From Bacteroidota bacterium (GTDB lineage Bacteria; Bacteroidota; Ignavibacteria; Ignavibacteriales; Melioribacteraceae), in assembly GCA_021786655.1 (NCBI GenBank), contig JAJYMU010000086.1, forward strand, positions 1-20,228: DNA of 20,228 nt. The letters run 5' to 3'. Under the pieces are notes generated by a model. The model had not been told where the DNA came from, ran no database searches, and saw nothing but the letters and a program-made list of their open reading frames with translations. The first letter of the stretch is position 1, and every line of letters begins with the position of its first letter. Of this stretch, positions 9,691 to 17,408 are shown in pieces. Position numbers and translations under genes: made by a program.

Positions 9691-9793
9691 TCTTGATCTT
9701 GCGCATAATCTTGCTCTGCTTCCGGTTTTAACGTTTATTAATCATGAAGAAGATCAAGATTGAGATTAAGGGCATGTGCAAGATCATGATTAA
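9691..9793 (+). promoter_or_regulatory. Inverted-repeat leader upstream of the PhzF gene, possible RNA switch
   Basis: The leader holds overlapping inverted repeats. Arm 9691-9717 pairs imperfectly with 9763-9789 (20 of 27 positions), including the almost perfect 15-base core CTTGATCTTGCGCAT. Its first ten bases, TCTTGATCTT, are also an exact inverse of 9750-9759. Separately TTAATCATGA (9738-9747) is an exact inverse of TCATGATTAA (9784-9793), which touches the AAGGAG ribosome-binding site (9792-9797) of the next gene. The long pairing and the ribosome-binding-site pairing share bases 9784-9789, so they exclude each other. This is the layout of a translational switch, but it could also be a decayed repeat element. 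There is no run of T after it, so it is not a plain terminator. Confidence 0.45.
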
Positions 9794-9803
9794 GGAGAAT
9801 CAC

Positions 9804-10592
9804 ATGAAGTTACCAATCTATCAAGTTGATGCTTTTGCATCAAAAGTTTTTAGCGGAAATCCTGCAGCGGTTGTCCCTCTGGAAAAATGGCTTGACGACG
9901 GGACTCTTCAAAATATTGCAGCGGAAAACAATTTATCCGAAACGGCTTTCTTTATAAAAGAAGGCAAACATTATCACATTAGATGGATGACGCCGTTAAA
10001 CGAAGTGCCGTTATGCGGACACGCGACGCTTGCTTCTGCTTTTGTGATTTTCAATTTCATCGATAAGAATTCCAACCAGGTTAAATTCACATCGAAGAGC
10101 GGAGAGTTGGTTGTAGATCGAGAAGGAGAATTGCTTTCATTAAATTTTCCGGTTAACAAACCGCACAAGATTGAGATCAACGATGCAATCAGAAAATGTT
10201 TTGAGAGAGAGCCGCTGGAAGTTTTGGAAAATGGATTTTATCTTCTTATCGTTTTTGATTCCGAAGATTATGTGAGAGATGTTCAACCAAACATTGAGCT
10301 CGTAAAACAAATTTATCCGCATGGCGTTATCATCTCTGCAAAAGGAAAAGAAGTTGATTTTGTCTCCCGCATGTTTGCGCCAAACGAAGGAATTGATGAA
10401 GATCCGGTTACGGGATCTTCGCACACGGTTCTTATTCCATACTGGGCTGAAAAGCTTGGTAAGAAAAATTTTCGTGCTCTGCAAGTCTCAAAACGAGGAG
10501 GAGAGTTGTTCTGCGAGCAACTTGTGAACCGTGTCAAGATATCGGGCAAAGCCGCACTTTATTCGGTAGGAAACTTATTTTTGAGTTTATAA
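9804..10592 (+). CDS. PhzF-family isomerase/epimerase
   Basis: This 262-residue protein belongs to the PhzF (diaminopimelate-epimerase-fold) family. The start VDAFASKVFSGNPAAV (8-23) is diagnostic. Glu46 in NLSETAF matches the catalytic Glu45 of PhzF, VPLCGHATLA contains His73, and DEDPVTGSSH near 198-207 contains the conserved Asp. PhzF itself isomerises a phenazine precursor, but most family members are lone genes of unknown substrate, and no other phenazine gene is present. The ATG at 9804 is preferred over 9744: it has AAGGAG at 9792-9797 with ideal 6-base spacing, and the family begins there. The upstream leader can fold over this ribosome-binding site. Confidence 0.9.
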   Translation: MKLPIYQVDAFASKVFSGNPAAVVPLEKWLDDGTLQNIAAENNLSETAFFIKEGKHYHIRWMTPLNEVPLCGHATLASAFVIFNFIDKNSNQVKFTSKSGELVVDREGELLSLNFPVNKPHKIEINDAIRKCFEREPLEVLENGFYLLIVFDSEDYVRDVQPNIELVKQIYPHGVIISAKGKEVDFVSRMFAPNEGIDEDPVTGSSHTVLIPYWAEKLGKKNFRALQVSKRGGELFCEQLVNRVKISGKAALYSVGNLFLSL

Positions 10593-10690
10593 TTCAGTAT
10601 TTTATCTGCATATTAGCCGTTGGTTTTAAAGCTTTTTGAAAACTTAAAGAGCCATTGTGTGTTCGAAATTCTCTTGGGGGTAATTATTCC

Positions 10691-11656
10691 ATGAAAATTT
10701 TTCGCAGTCTATCTGTATTACTTCTTTGTGTCGGATTGTTTTCTTGCGACGCGCCGCGGTTGAATCCGCTCGATCCTCAAAATCCGGATTATCAGTTTGC
10801 CGCTCTTGATGGTGTTGTTAAAACTTTTACCGGACCCCCGCAGCCCATCACTGGTGTAAGTGTTTTTTGGAAACCGCAGAATATTTTATTAACGACGGAT
10901 GCAAACGGATATTTCAAACTTGATAATCTTCCGAAGCAGGACGGATGGCTTTATTTTCAGAAGGACGGATTCAGCAGCGATTCAACGTTGGTTCAGTGGA
11001 ATAATCAAAAAACCTTTCATGTTGACATGTTCCTGCACTCAATTCCACGGCTTGACAGTTTAGCTATCTACACAAGCGTTGAGAACCGTTATCCGGACGT
11101 TCAAAAATATAAACTCACTATCCAAGCGGGTATTACCGATACCGAAGGAAATGTTGATTCAGTATTTGTCGTAGCGAACCAATTAAACTTTAATAAGCAG
11201 TTGAATTACAATCCGTCATCGCGTTCTTACCAAAATGATTTTTCTCAAACGGATTTGGGCTTACAATCGATGGATGAAGGAATCGGAAAAATTTTCAACA
11301 TCATTGTAAAAGATAAACAGAAAAGAATTTTTAATATCGGGTCATCAACCATAAAAAGAATTATCAAACAGGAAGTTTTGCCGGAGACGCCGTCAAATAA
11401 ACAAACTGTCGGCTCAACTCCAACACTGCGTTGGACAAGATTCCTGCCGGGATTTAATTTCCGCTACATGGTTCAAATATACACGGACGAAGTTTCTCCG
11501 GTTCTCGTTTGGCAGAAAGACAATATTTCCAAGGATGATATTCAAGTGATTTCCGGCGCAACTCTTTCTATCGGAGATTATTTCTGGGTAATCTGGAGTA
11601 TCGATGATTTTCAAGACAGGTGCCGCTCGAAACCGGCGTCCTTTGTTGTTCAATAA
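10691..11656 (+). CDS. Lipoprotein with carboxypeptidase-regulatory-like and C-terminal fibronectin-like domains
   Basis: The protein has 321 residues counting from the ATG at 10691; an upstream GTG reading (10655) would place 12 odd residues before the signal peptide. The N-terminus is a lipoprotein signal with lipobox LFSC, giving a lipidated Cys19. Residues about 38-108 look like a carboxypeptidase-regulatory-like beta-sandwich (DGVVKTFTG, then TTDANGYFKLDNLP). Residues about 235-321 resemble a fibronectin type III-like domain (TPTLRWTRFLPG, then YFWVIWSIDD). Such proteins sit on the periplasmic or outer face of the envelope and are thought to bind other proteins or polysaccharides. It precedes the sigma-54 activator gene by 44 bases and opens the signalling cluster. 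The specific function is unknown. Confidence 0.78.
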   Translation: MKIFRSLSVLLLCVGLFSCDAPRLNPLDPQNPDYQFAALDGVVKTFTGPPQPITGVSVFWKPQNILLTTDANGYFKLDNLPKQDGWLYFQKDGFSSDSTLVQWNNQKTFHVDMFLHSIPRLDSLAIYTSVENRYPDVQKYKLTIQAGITDTEGNVDSVFVVANQLNFNKQLNYNPSSRSYQNDFSQTDLGLQSMDEGIGKIFNIIVKDKQKRIFNIGSSTIKRIIKQEVLPETPSNKQTVGSTPTLRWTRFLPGFNFRYMVQIYTDEVSPVLVWQKDNISKDDIQVISGATLSIGDYFWVIWSIDDFQDRCRSKPASFVVQ

Positions 11657-11700
11657 TCGGTTGAGGAATAGAAAGAAAATTTTTTACAGGCATTTTATAA

Positions 11701-13191
11701 ATGAATAATTTTTTTGCAGACAACATTACTCACATTAAGAATCTTACTAAAGATGAATTCGAATCGCTTTTTGAATTCACAGAGATTTTAAATTCTGCCA
11801 CGCGTCAAGAATCATTAGTCGAAGATGCTATCGATATTGTGATCAAAGTAATTAATGCCGAGCGCGGTCTTTTTGTAAAGTATGACGAAGTCAATGACAG
11901 TTTTTCTATTGTCACCGCACGTAAAATCTCGAACGAAAGCATAACCGACTTGCATGAATTTTCTTCCGGCATTCTTCAAAAAGTAATTAAAGAAAAGAAG
12001 CCGCTGCTTTATCACGATGTAATGAGCGATCCGCATCTTTCGCAGTTTGAGAGCGTGCAGATTCAGCGCATCAAATCTGTCATTGGCGTTCCAATTGTTC
12101 GCGATGGAAAAGTTTGGGGCGTTATTATTGCCGATAGCCAGCTTGACCGGCGTGAATTCACGGAAGAAAACCTTCTGTTCCTCGGATTCTTTTCCAACTT
12201 GGTATCGCTGGCTCTTGATCGAATTATAAAATTAGAAGAGCTTGAAAAAGAAAATCAGATTCTTACCAATCGACTGCAGTCTGTTTTCGAAATTCCCGAT
12301 ATGATAGGCGAAAGCGCCATTATGCACAGTCTCTCGCAACTCCTTTATAAAGTTGCATTAACCGATACAACGGTTTTGATCACTGGTGAAAGCGGAACCG
12401 GAAAAGAAATTGCAGCAAAAGCAATTCATGATTTAAGTAAAAGAAACGATAAACCGTTTCTTGCACAATTCTGCGGATCGATTCCGGATAATCTTCTTGA
12501 GAGCGAATTGTTTGGATATAAAAAAGGTGCGTTCACCGGCGCGAACACGGATAAACAAGGTTTACTAGAAGCTGCCGACGGCGGGACATTTTTCTTGGAT
12601 GAGATCGCCGATATTTCCATAGCCCTTCAAGCAAAACTTTTACGTGTGCTCGAGAATAAAGAAATCATCCGGCTGGGTGATGTGAAGGTAAGAAAAATTA
12701 ATGTTCGAATAATTACCGCAACCAACAAAGATTTACAAGCGCTTGTAAAAGAGGGATCGTTCCGCGAAGATTTATTCTACAGATTAAATGTATTTCCGAT
12801 CAAGGTCCCTCCGCTTAGAGAAAGAAGAAGCGACATAGCTTTGCTCACAAGTTTCTTTATTAAAAAAATGGGCAAGAAAGATATGTCCATAGATCCCGCG
12901 GCAATAAAAAAATTGGAGAGTTATTATTGGCCCGGAAATGTTCGCCAGCTGATAAACATAATTCAGCGCGCGTTAATTCTTTGCGACGGGAACAAATTAC
13001 TTGCCGAACATATAATTCTTGAAGAAGCAACCGATATGGAAAACTTTCAGGGTACGCTGAGGGAATTTGAAATGCTTCTTCTCAAAAAGCGTCTTGAAGA
13101 ACTTAACGGCAACAGAACACTTACCGCAAAATCACTGGATGTATCCGTAAGATGGATTCAATTGAAACTGAAGGAGCTTGGCGAACAATAA
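11701..13191 (+). CDS. Sigma-54-dependent transcriptional activator with N-terminal GAF domain
   Basis: This 496-residue bacterial enhancer-binding protein has three parts. An N-terminal GAF sensor (about 25-175) binds small ligands or senses redox state. A sigma-54-interaction AAA+ domain (about 200-435) has Walker A GESGTGKE (229-236), the sigma-54 contact loop GAFTGA (276-281), Walker B GGTFFLDE (295-302) and the arginine-finger segment PLRERRSDIA (371-380). A Fis-type helix-turn-helix at about 465-492 (NGNRTLTAKSLDVSVRWIQLKLKEL) binds upstream enhancers. The GAFTGA loop is intact, so it should activate sigma-54 RNA polymerase. There is no receiver domain, so control is probably by the GAF ligand rather than a histidine kinase. 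It is one base from the kinase gene and the pair is likely co-expressed. Confidence 0.93.
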   Translation: MNNFFADNITHIKNLTKDEFESLFEFTEILNSATRQESLVEDAIDIVIKVINAERGLFVKYDEVNDSFSIVTARKISNESITDLHEFSSGILQKVIKEKKPLLYHDVMSDPHLSQFESVQIQRIKSVIGVPIVRDGKVWGVIIADSQLDRREFTEENLLFLGFFSNLVSLALDRIIKLEELEKENQILTNRLQSVFEIPDMIGESAIMHSLSQLLYKVALTDTTVLITGESGTGKEIAAKAIHDLSKRNDKPFLAQFCGSIPDNLLESELFGYKKGAFTGANTDKQGLLEAADGGTFFLDEIADISIALQAKLLRVLENKEIIRLGDVKVRKINVRIITATNKDLQALVKEGSFREDLFYRLNVFPIKVPPLRERRSDIALLTSFFIKKMGKKDMSIDPAAIKKLESYYWPGNVRQLINIIQRALILCDGNKLLAEHIILEEATDMENFQGTLREFEMLLLKKRLEELNGNRTLTAKSLDVSVRWIQLKLKELGEQ

Positions 13192-13192
13192 A

Positions 13193-14770
13193 ATGACATC
13201 GCTTACTTCCGAAATATTGTTCGAGAAATTCCAGATAATTGAAGTGCTCAAGAAAGACGAGCATGCGGCGGTCTTTCTTGCAAATCACATCTACCTTAGT
13301 AAAAAAATTATTCTTAAAGTTTTGAACACTCAAAAAATTCCCGATCCATCGGTTGTAGAACGTTTTAAGCGTGAAGCAAAAATTCTTGCCAGGCTCGATC
13401 ATCCAAACATTATCAAGGTATTGGATTTCGGAACGAGCAAAGAGTATTTCTACATTTCGTTCGAATACATTGAAGGCGAGTCGCTGCGCAATGCGTTCAA
13501 GACCAAGAATTTAACGCTTGAACAAAAAGAACATTTGATGATTCAACTTTTACGGGGACTGGGTTACGCGCACGCAAATCAAATCATCCATCGTGATATA
13601 AAGCCGGAAAATGTTTTCATAGATAAAAACCTAAATGCAAAGCTCGGAGATTTTGGTCTCGCGTTATCAGCCGAGGATAATTTTGTAACGAATCCGTATT
13701 CAATAGTTGGAACGCCAAGCTACATGTCGCCCGAACAGGTGAGAGGCGCAAAACTTACGGCTCAAAGCGATCTATTTTCTGCCGGCGTTGTTTTGTTTGA
13801 ATTGTTTTCAGGAAAGAATCCGTTTCTGAAAGACAACGTAAGCATGACGCTGAATGAAATAATCGGCATTAACGAATCGTCCCTTGAAGGAAAGCTGAAC
13901 GAGATTCCGGAAAAATATAGAAACGTACTTTTGAAATTGCTGAAGAAAAATATCAATCAGCGTTATCTGACTGTTGATGAAGTTTTTAAAGACTTAAATA
14001 TTCAGCCGGATCAGGCAACTTTGATTCTGAACAATGTTCACAAGGATTCCGGAAGAACAAAGCTCGTTGCTCTGGTTTTGGCTGCTGTCGTGTTAATCAT
14101 AGCCGGAATTGTTTTTATTCCGCGTTATGAAAAGAACCCAAGCAATTCGATACAGGAAAAACCGCAGCAGGTATCGAATCAGGGTAACGAGACTAATCAA
14201 TCTAAATCTATTGCTGCTGAACCGGATCTTAAAAAAGATCAAGTCGATTTAACAAAGACTGATAAACCTTTGGTCGGAAACGAAAGTGCTCAGCAGCAAA
14301 ATCAAAATACAGCAGTTCAGCCGCCTGTAAAATCCATTGGATATGGTGCATTGTTGATTGACAGTCAACCGTGGTCTCAGATTTCCATCGACGGTCAAGA
14401 TTTTGGTGCAACGCCCACGACCAATCCTATCAGACTATTAGAAGGAGAGCACACTGTTAAGTTGGTTGCGCAGAATTATCCTCCGCAATTTGAAACTGTA
14501 TTGATCAAAGCGGACAAACCAACTAAACTTAATTTTTCCTTCGATTCCAAAATGGGCTTCATAAGATGTTCGGTTTTGCCTTGGGGTGATGTTTATATAA
14601 ATGGTGAATTAAAAGCCGAGGTATATGCGCCGAAATTGATAAGAGTTTTACCTCATCCGGATTGGGTGCACATGATAATCCGGAATCCGGGATTTAAGGA
14701 TATCGATACAACCTTTAGAGTATCAAAGGGGGATACGGTGAATTTAAAATTCGACTTTTTGAAAAAATAA
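13193..14770 (+). CDS. Membrane Ser/Thr protein kinase (PknB-like) with C-terminal PEGA domains
   Basis: The protein has 525 residues. The cytoplasmic kinase domain (about 10-270) has Lys42 in IILKVL, Glu61 in the C helix, HRDIKPEN (133-140), the DFG motif (153-155) and TPSYMSPE (174-181). All catalytic residues are therefore present, but the glycine-rich loop is eroded: LKKDEHAAVFLA lacks the usual GxGxxG. One transmembrane helix is at about 291-310, then a Gln/Asn-rich linker. Two PEGA-type beta domains follow, at about 385-450 (LLIDSQPWSQISIDGQDFG) and about 454-523, probably in the periplasm. The ATG at 13193 is used; an AAGGAG at 13171-13176 is too far for it and too near for a TTG at 13178, so initiation may be coupled to the upstream gene, one base away. 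Confidence 0.9.
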   Translation: MTSLTSEILFEKFQIIEVLKKDEHAAVFLANHIYLSKKIILKVLNTQKIPDPSVVERFKREAKILARLDHPNIIKVLDFGTSKEYFYISFEYIEGESLRNAFKTKNLTLEQKEHLMIQLLRGLGYAHANQIIHRDIKPENVFIDKNLNAKLGDFGLALSAEDNFVTNPYSIVGTPSYMSPEQVRGAKLTAQSDLFSAGVVLFELFSGKNPFLKDNVSMTLNEIIGINESSLEGKLNEIPEKYRNVLLKLLKKNINQRYLTVDEVFKDLNIQPDQATLILNNVHKDSGRTKLVALVLAAVVLIIAGIVFIPRYEKNPSNSIQEKPQQVSNQGNETNQSKSIAAEPDLKKDQVDLTKTDKPLVGNESAQQQNQNTAVQPPVKSIGYGALLIDSQPWSQISIDGQDFGATPTTNPIRLLEGEHTVKLVAQNYPPQFETVLIKADKPTKLNFSFDSKMGFIRCSVLPWGDVYINGELKAEVYAPKLIRVLPHPDWVHMIIRNPGFKDIDTTFRVSKGDTVNLKFDFLKK

Positions 14771-14774
14771 TTGA

Positions 14775-14790
14775 TTGGTATGGAAGTTGA
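14775..14790 (+). promoter_or_regulatory. Sigma-54-like promoter element upstream of the kelch gene
   Basis: The sequence TTGGTAT-N5-TTGA has the GG of the -24 element and a G at -13 with the exact 10-base spacing of a sigma-54 promoter. It lacks the -12 cytosine (GA instead of GC). A transcript would start near 14801, just upstream of the kelch start codon at 14818. The same pattern, including the GA deviation, recurs at 17079-17094. It is a weak match supported mainly by position and by the sigma-54 activator encoded nearby. Confidence 0.3.
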
Positions 14791-14817
14791 GTTAAATAAT
14801 TAAAAAACAGTTTAGAA

Positions 14818-16104
14818 ATGAAAAAATTAATCTTTGTATTACTTATTATTTTTTGTGCTGTCCCCCTGAGCGCGCAATTTAAATGGAAGATAGTTGGAAG
14901 AATGTTATATCCAGTTTCCGGCGGTCAACTTGCTTTCGATCTTCAATCGCCCAGCAATAAAATTTATATCCTAGGCGGCTATTCTGATTCACTTCAAAGA
15001 GCGGTTAATTGGATTCAGGAATATGACGTTGTTCAAAACACCTGGCGAATCGTCGATAGTATGAAACAAAGACGCCAGCAGTTTGTTGCAGATATTTGGA
15101 ACTCGAAAATTGTGTACTTCGGAGGAACGGCAGATACTTCCACAAATAAAAACACAATAGAAGGGTGGAATTTTAAGACTCCACCTTCGGCTCCATCTGT
15201 GCTTGATGTTCAAAACAATTTCGGTAGATCGTTTTCCACAGGTCAAGTTGTTGGTGATAATTTATATATCATAGGCGGCGATCCTTCAACCGTTGGTGCA
15301 ACGCTTCCGTACATTGTTGAATACAACTTAGCATCGAAGCAAACCGTGTTTACGTTTAACTCGCCGTCACCAGATCCGCCGCGTCAGCACATGACATTTA
15401 TTGTAGGTGATAATATTTATATCTTCGGCGGCGTTACAAATGGAGTCATGAATTCCGTTCAGCGGTTTAACATACCGACGCAACAGCTTACAACCTTACC
15501 GAACAAACTTATTGAGGCAAGAGCCGGAGGAGCAGCTGTTTACAACCCTATCAGTCAAAGGGGATTCATAATCGGCGGTTACAACGAAACCAATAAAGCC
15601 TTAGCCAGCGTTGAACAAGTTGTAGTGAATCAAGATGGTTCGATTAGTATAACATCCGACCCAAAGCTAAAGTTGAATAAAGCCAGAACAAACTTGATGG
15701 CGGTTAATTACAAAGGAAAGGTTGCGGTATTTGGAGGAAAAGATGCAAACGGAAAAGTTGTTCCCGATGTTGAAATTTTAGAGGATACAACCGCGACTGG
15801 TGTTCATACCGATAATGTATTACCTGCGGAAGATGAATTGTTCCAAAACTATCCGAATCCTTTTAATCCAAGCACAACAATCACTTTTCAATTAACAAAA
15901 ACCGCTTCTGTCTCGCTGGTTATTTATTCTGTGATCGGTCAACATATTGTAACGCTGTCGTCCGGAGAGTTTTCAGCCGGAACATATTCTATTCATTGGA
16001 ACGGTGAAGACAAATTTAACAATCTCGTGCCGAGCGGAATTTATTTTTTGCAGCTGCGCGCAGGAAATTTTATTCAAACAAGAAAAATGGTTCTTCTCAA
16101 ATAA
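14818..16104 (+). CDS. Secreted kelch-repeat protein with T9SS C-terminal sorting domain
   Basis: This is a 428-residue exported protein. A signal peptide covers residues 1-19 (cleavage near LSA-Q). Six kelch blades follow, each with a Gly-Gly pair: 53-54, 102-103, 153-154, 204-205, 253-254 and 307-308, spaced about 50 apart. They predict a six-bladed beta-propeller. Residues about 335-428 are a type IX secretion sorting domain (LFQNYPNPFNPST, then GIYFLQLRAGNFIQTRKMVLL), which directs passage through the outer membrane and surface attachment or release. Kelch propellers bind proteins or glycans; no enzyme residues are evident. The stop overlaps the next start by one base (TAATG), and the gene is 47 bases after the PEGA kinase. 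Confidence 0.92.
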   Translation: MKKLIFVLLIIFCAVPLSAQFKWKIVGRMLYPVSGGQLAFDLQSPSNKIYILGGYSDSLQRAVNWIQEYDVVQNTWRIVDSMKQRRQQFVADIWNSKIVYFGGTADTSTNKNTIEGWNFKTPPSAPSVLDVQNNFGRSFSTGQVVGDNLYIIGGDPSTVGATLPYIVEYNLASKQTVFTFNSPSPDPPRQHMTFIVGDNIYIFGGVTNGVMNSVQRFNIPTQQLTTLPNKLIEARAGGAAVYNPISQRGFIIGGYNETNKALASVEQVVVNQDGSISITSDPKLKLNKARTNLMAVNYKGKVAVFGGKDANGKVVPDVEILEDTTATGVHTDNVLPAEDELFQNYPNPFNPSTTITFQLTKTASVSLVIYSVIGQHIVTLSSGEFSAGTYSIHWNGEDKFNNLVPSGIYFLQLRAGNFIQTRKMVLLK

Positions 16105-16919
16105 TGAAAAAAATTCTCTTTGTAATATTTCTGTTGACTGGTTTATCGTGCTCGTTTGCTCAAGAAACGTCATTCGATAAAGTTAAAAAGTTGTTCGAAG
16201 CTTTTGATTACAATAATGTAATAAAGTCATCCGAAGAATTGCTGCAGAAAGGAAACCTTAGCGATTCCTTGACTATTGAAGTCCACTTGATGCGGGCGAT
16301 TGCATTTTATTCTAACGGAGACGAGCTTTCCACACGGAAGAGTTTCGAAAACATTTTAAAGATAAAAAAGAACTTTACGCCCGACCCGTCGAGAATTCCT
16401 CCGAAGCTGATCCAAATCTTTGGCGAAGTAAAAACCGAATACATGAGAAATAATCCCGACATTGAAGCACCGCGAGATACTACGCAGGCGAAACAAGAAA
16501 TTAAACATGAAGACTTGGGCGCAATGAGAAGCGCGACTATAACCAATTTGCTTTTACCAGGCGCAGGTCAATTTCAAATCGGGAACACAAGCAAGGGATG
16601 GATCGTGTCGTCTGCCGCAGCTTTGAATCTTGGAGCGATGATTTATTTTATAATAGACACTAAGAAAAAAGAAAATAATTACTTGAATGAGTCGGACAGA
16701 ACATTGATGGCGCAGAAGTATGATGATTACAATAAAACTTACAAGGTTAGAAATGTTTTGATTGCCACTTACGCTGCGATTTGGATTTACAGCCAAATCG
16801 ATCTGCTGTTTTTAGATGGTCAAAACAGTGCCATAAACGAATCACAAAAACTGTCGTTGACACTTGAAAACTATTCAGCGATCAGTACAATAAACCTAGG
16901 TTTTAGGTTTAAGTTCTAA
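16104..16919 (+). CDS. Envelope protein with N-terminal TPR-like helices and DUF5683-like C-terminus
   Basis: The protein has 271 residues. A signal peptide is at 1-19 (cleavage near SFA-Q). Residues about 24-120 are helical with TPR-like spacing (KVKKLFEAFDYNNVIKSSEE, then LMRAIAFYSNGDELSTRKSF). The segment LLPGAGQFQIGNTSKGW (150-166) is the hallmark of DUF5683-like proteins. It is followed by hydrophobic stretches at about 165-185 and 216-237. The C-terminus ends in phenylalanine after alternating beta-like residues (INLGFRFKF), as in outer-membrane proteins. The function is unknown. The ATG overlaps the kelch stop by one base, so the two are very probably translationally coupled and may work as a pair at the cell surface. 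Confidence 0.78.
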   Translation: MKKILFVIFLLTGLSCSFAQETSFDKVKKLFEAFDYNNVIKSSEELLQKGNLSDSLTIEVHLMRAIAFYSNGDELSTRKSFENILKIKKNFTPDPSRIPPKLIQIFGEVKTEYMRNNPDIEAPRDTTQAKQEIKHEDLGAMRSATITNLLLPGAGQFQIGNTSKGWIVSSAAALNLGAMIYFIIDTKKKENNYLNESDRTLMAQKYDDYNKTYKVRNVLIATYAAIWIYSQIDLLFLDGQNSAINESQKLSLTLENYSAISTINLGFRFKF

Positions 16920-17078
16920 TTAGATTGATGGAATAAAATTCGTTTGCCCCGAAAAAAATTCGTGGCATAGAACCGCTCAAGTTGTAGTTTAAATAACAAA
17001 GCCTCACAAGACGCTTTGAAAACAAGCGAAATTCGGATATTCTTCGCTATAATTGTACATTCCCGCAAAAAATTTCAT

Positions 17079-17094
17079 TTGGCACCATAGTTGA
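17079..17094 (+). promoter_or_regulatory. Near-consensus sigma-54-like promoter in front of a terminator
   Basis: TTGGCAC-N5-TTGA matches the sigma-54 consensus TGGCACG-N4-TTGCW in the whole -24 block except one base, with correct spacing, but has A for the -12 cytosine. A start about 12 bases downstream (near 17105) would give a short transcript of roughly 80 bases ending at the terminator at 17183. No protein is encoded in that interval. Confidence 0.35.
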
Positions 17095-17137
17095 GTAATA
17101 AGAGCCACACACACAAATGGACTCCGTCCTTAAGGTT

Positions 17138-17183
17138 GGCGAAGGGTGAAAGTTTGAAAAAGGTCCTTCGCCTTCTTTTTTTT
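17138..17183 (+). terminator. Intrinsic (Rho-independent) terminator
   Basis: An exact 8-base stem, GGCGAAGG (17138-17145) and CCTTCGCC (17165-17172), encloses a 19-base loop. It is followed at once by TTCTTTTTTTT (17173-17183). This is a clear plus-strand terminator. It lies 219 bases after the DUF5683-like gene, so it ends either the long surface-protein transcript or a separate small RNA. Confidence 0.85.
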
Positions 17184-17408
17184 AAACCAATCCCTCTTGA
17201 ATTGAACAGTTAAACAACGCCCTTTCTTAAAAACAAATTCTTTTTCTGCCTTGTCTGCGGAATCAATTAGTATATTCGTTCAGAAATTTTTTGTAATTGT
17301 GAGCCAGTTGTCAAACCATCAAGATTTTAATTCGGTTTTCTAATTAGGGACGGAATTCATATATTGCTTACAGTTAAATAGTCAGAATAAAACGAGTAAT
17401 TACACATT

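Larger units (their letters stand above)
16920..17408 (+). other. 489-base gene-free region with several hairpins, candidate small RNA
   Basis: No convincing reading frame occurs here on either strand. Just after the previous gene, 16946-16966 forms a 7-pair hairpin (GCC, one mismatch, CGAA; loop of five A). At 17012-17016 and 17024-17028 CGCTT can pair with AAGCG; alternatively 17025-17030 (AGCGAA) pairs exactly with 17043-17048 (TTCGCT). The two options share bases and exclude each other. CATTTG at 17076-17081 is inverse to CAAATG at 17114-17119. An intrinsic terminator ends this part at 17183. From 17184 to 17408 only A/T-rich DNA is seen, which should contain the STAS gene promoter; I could not assign its -35/-10 boxes with confidence. 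Confidence 0.5.

Noticed and set aside
10140..10484. 114-codon minus-strand frame inside the PhzF gene
   Set aside because: It overlaps a well-supported enzyme, has no ribosome-binding site and has no recognisable protein features.
9804..10592. Evidence for a phenazine biosynthesis cluster
   Set aside because: Only a PhzF-family gene is present. The family is widespread as single genes and no other phz gene is nearby.
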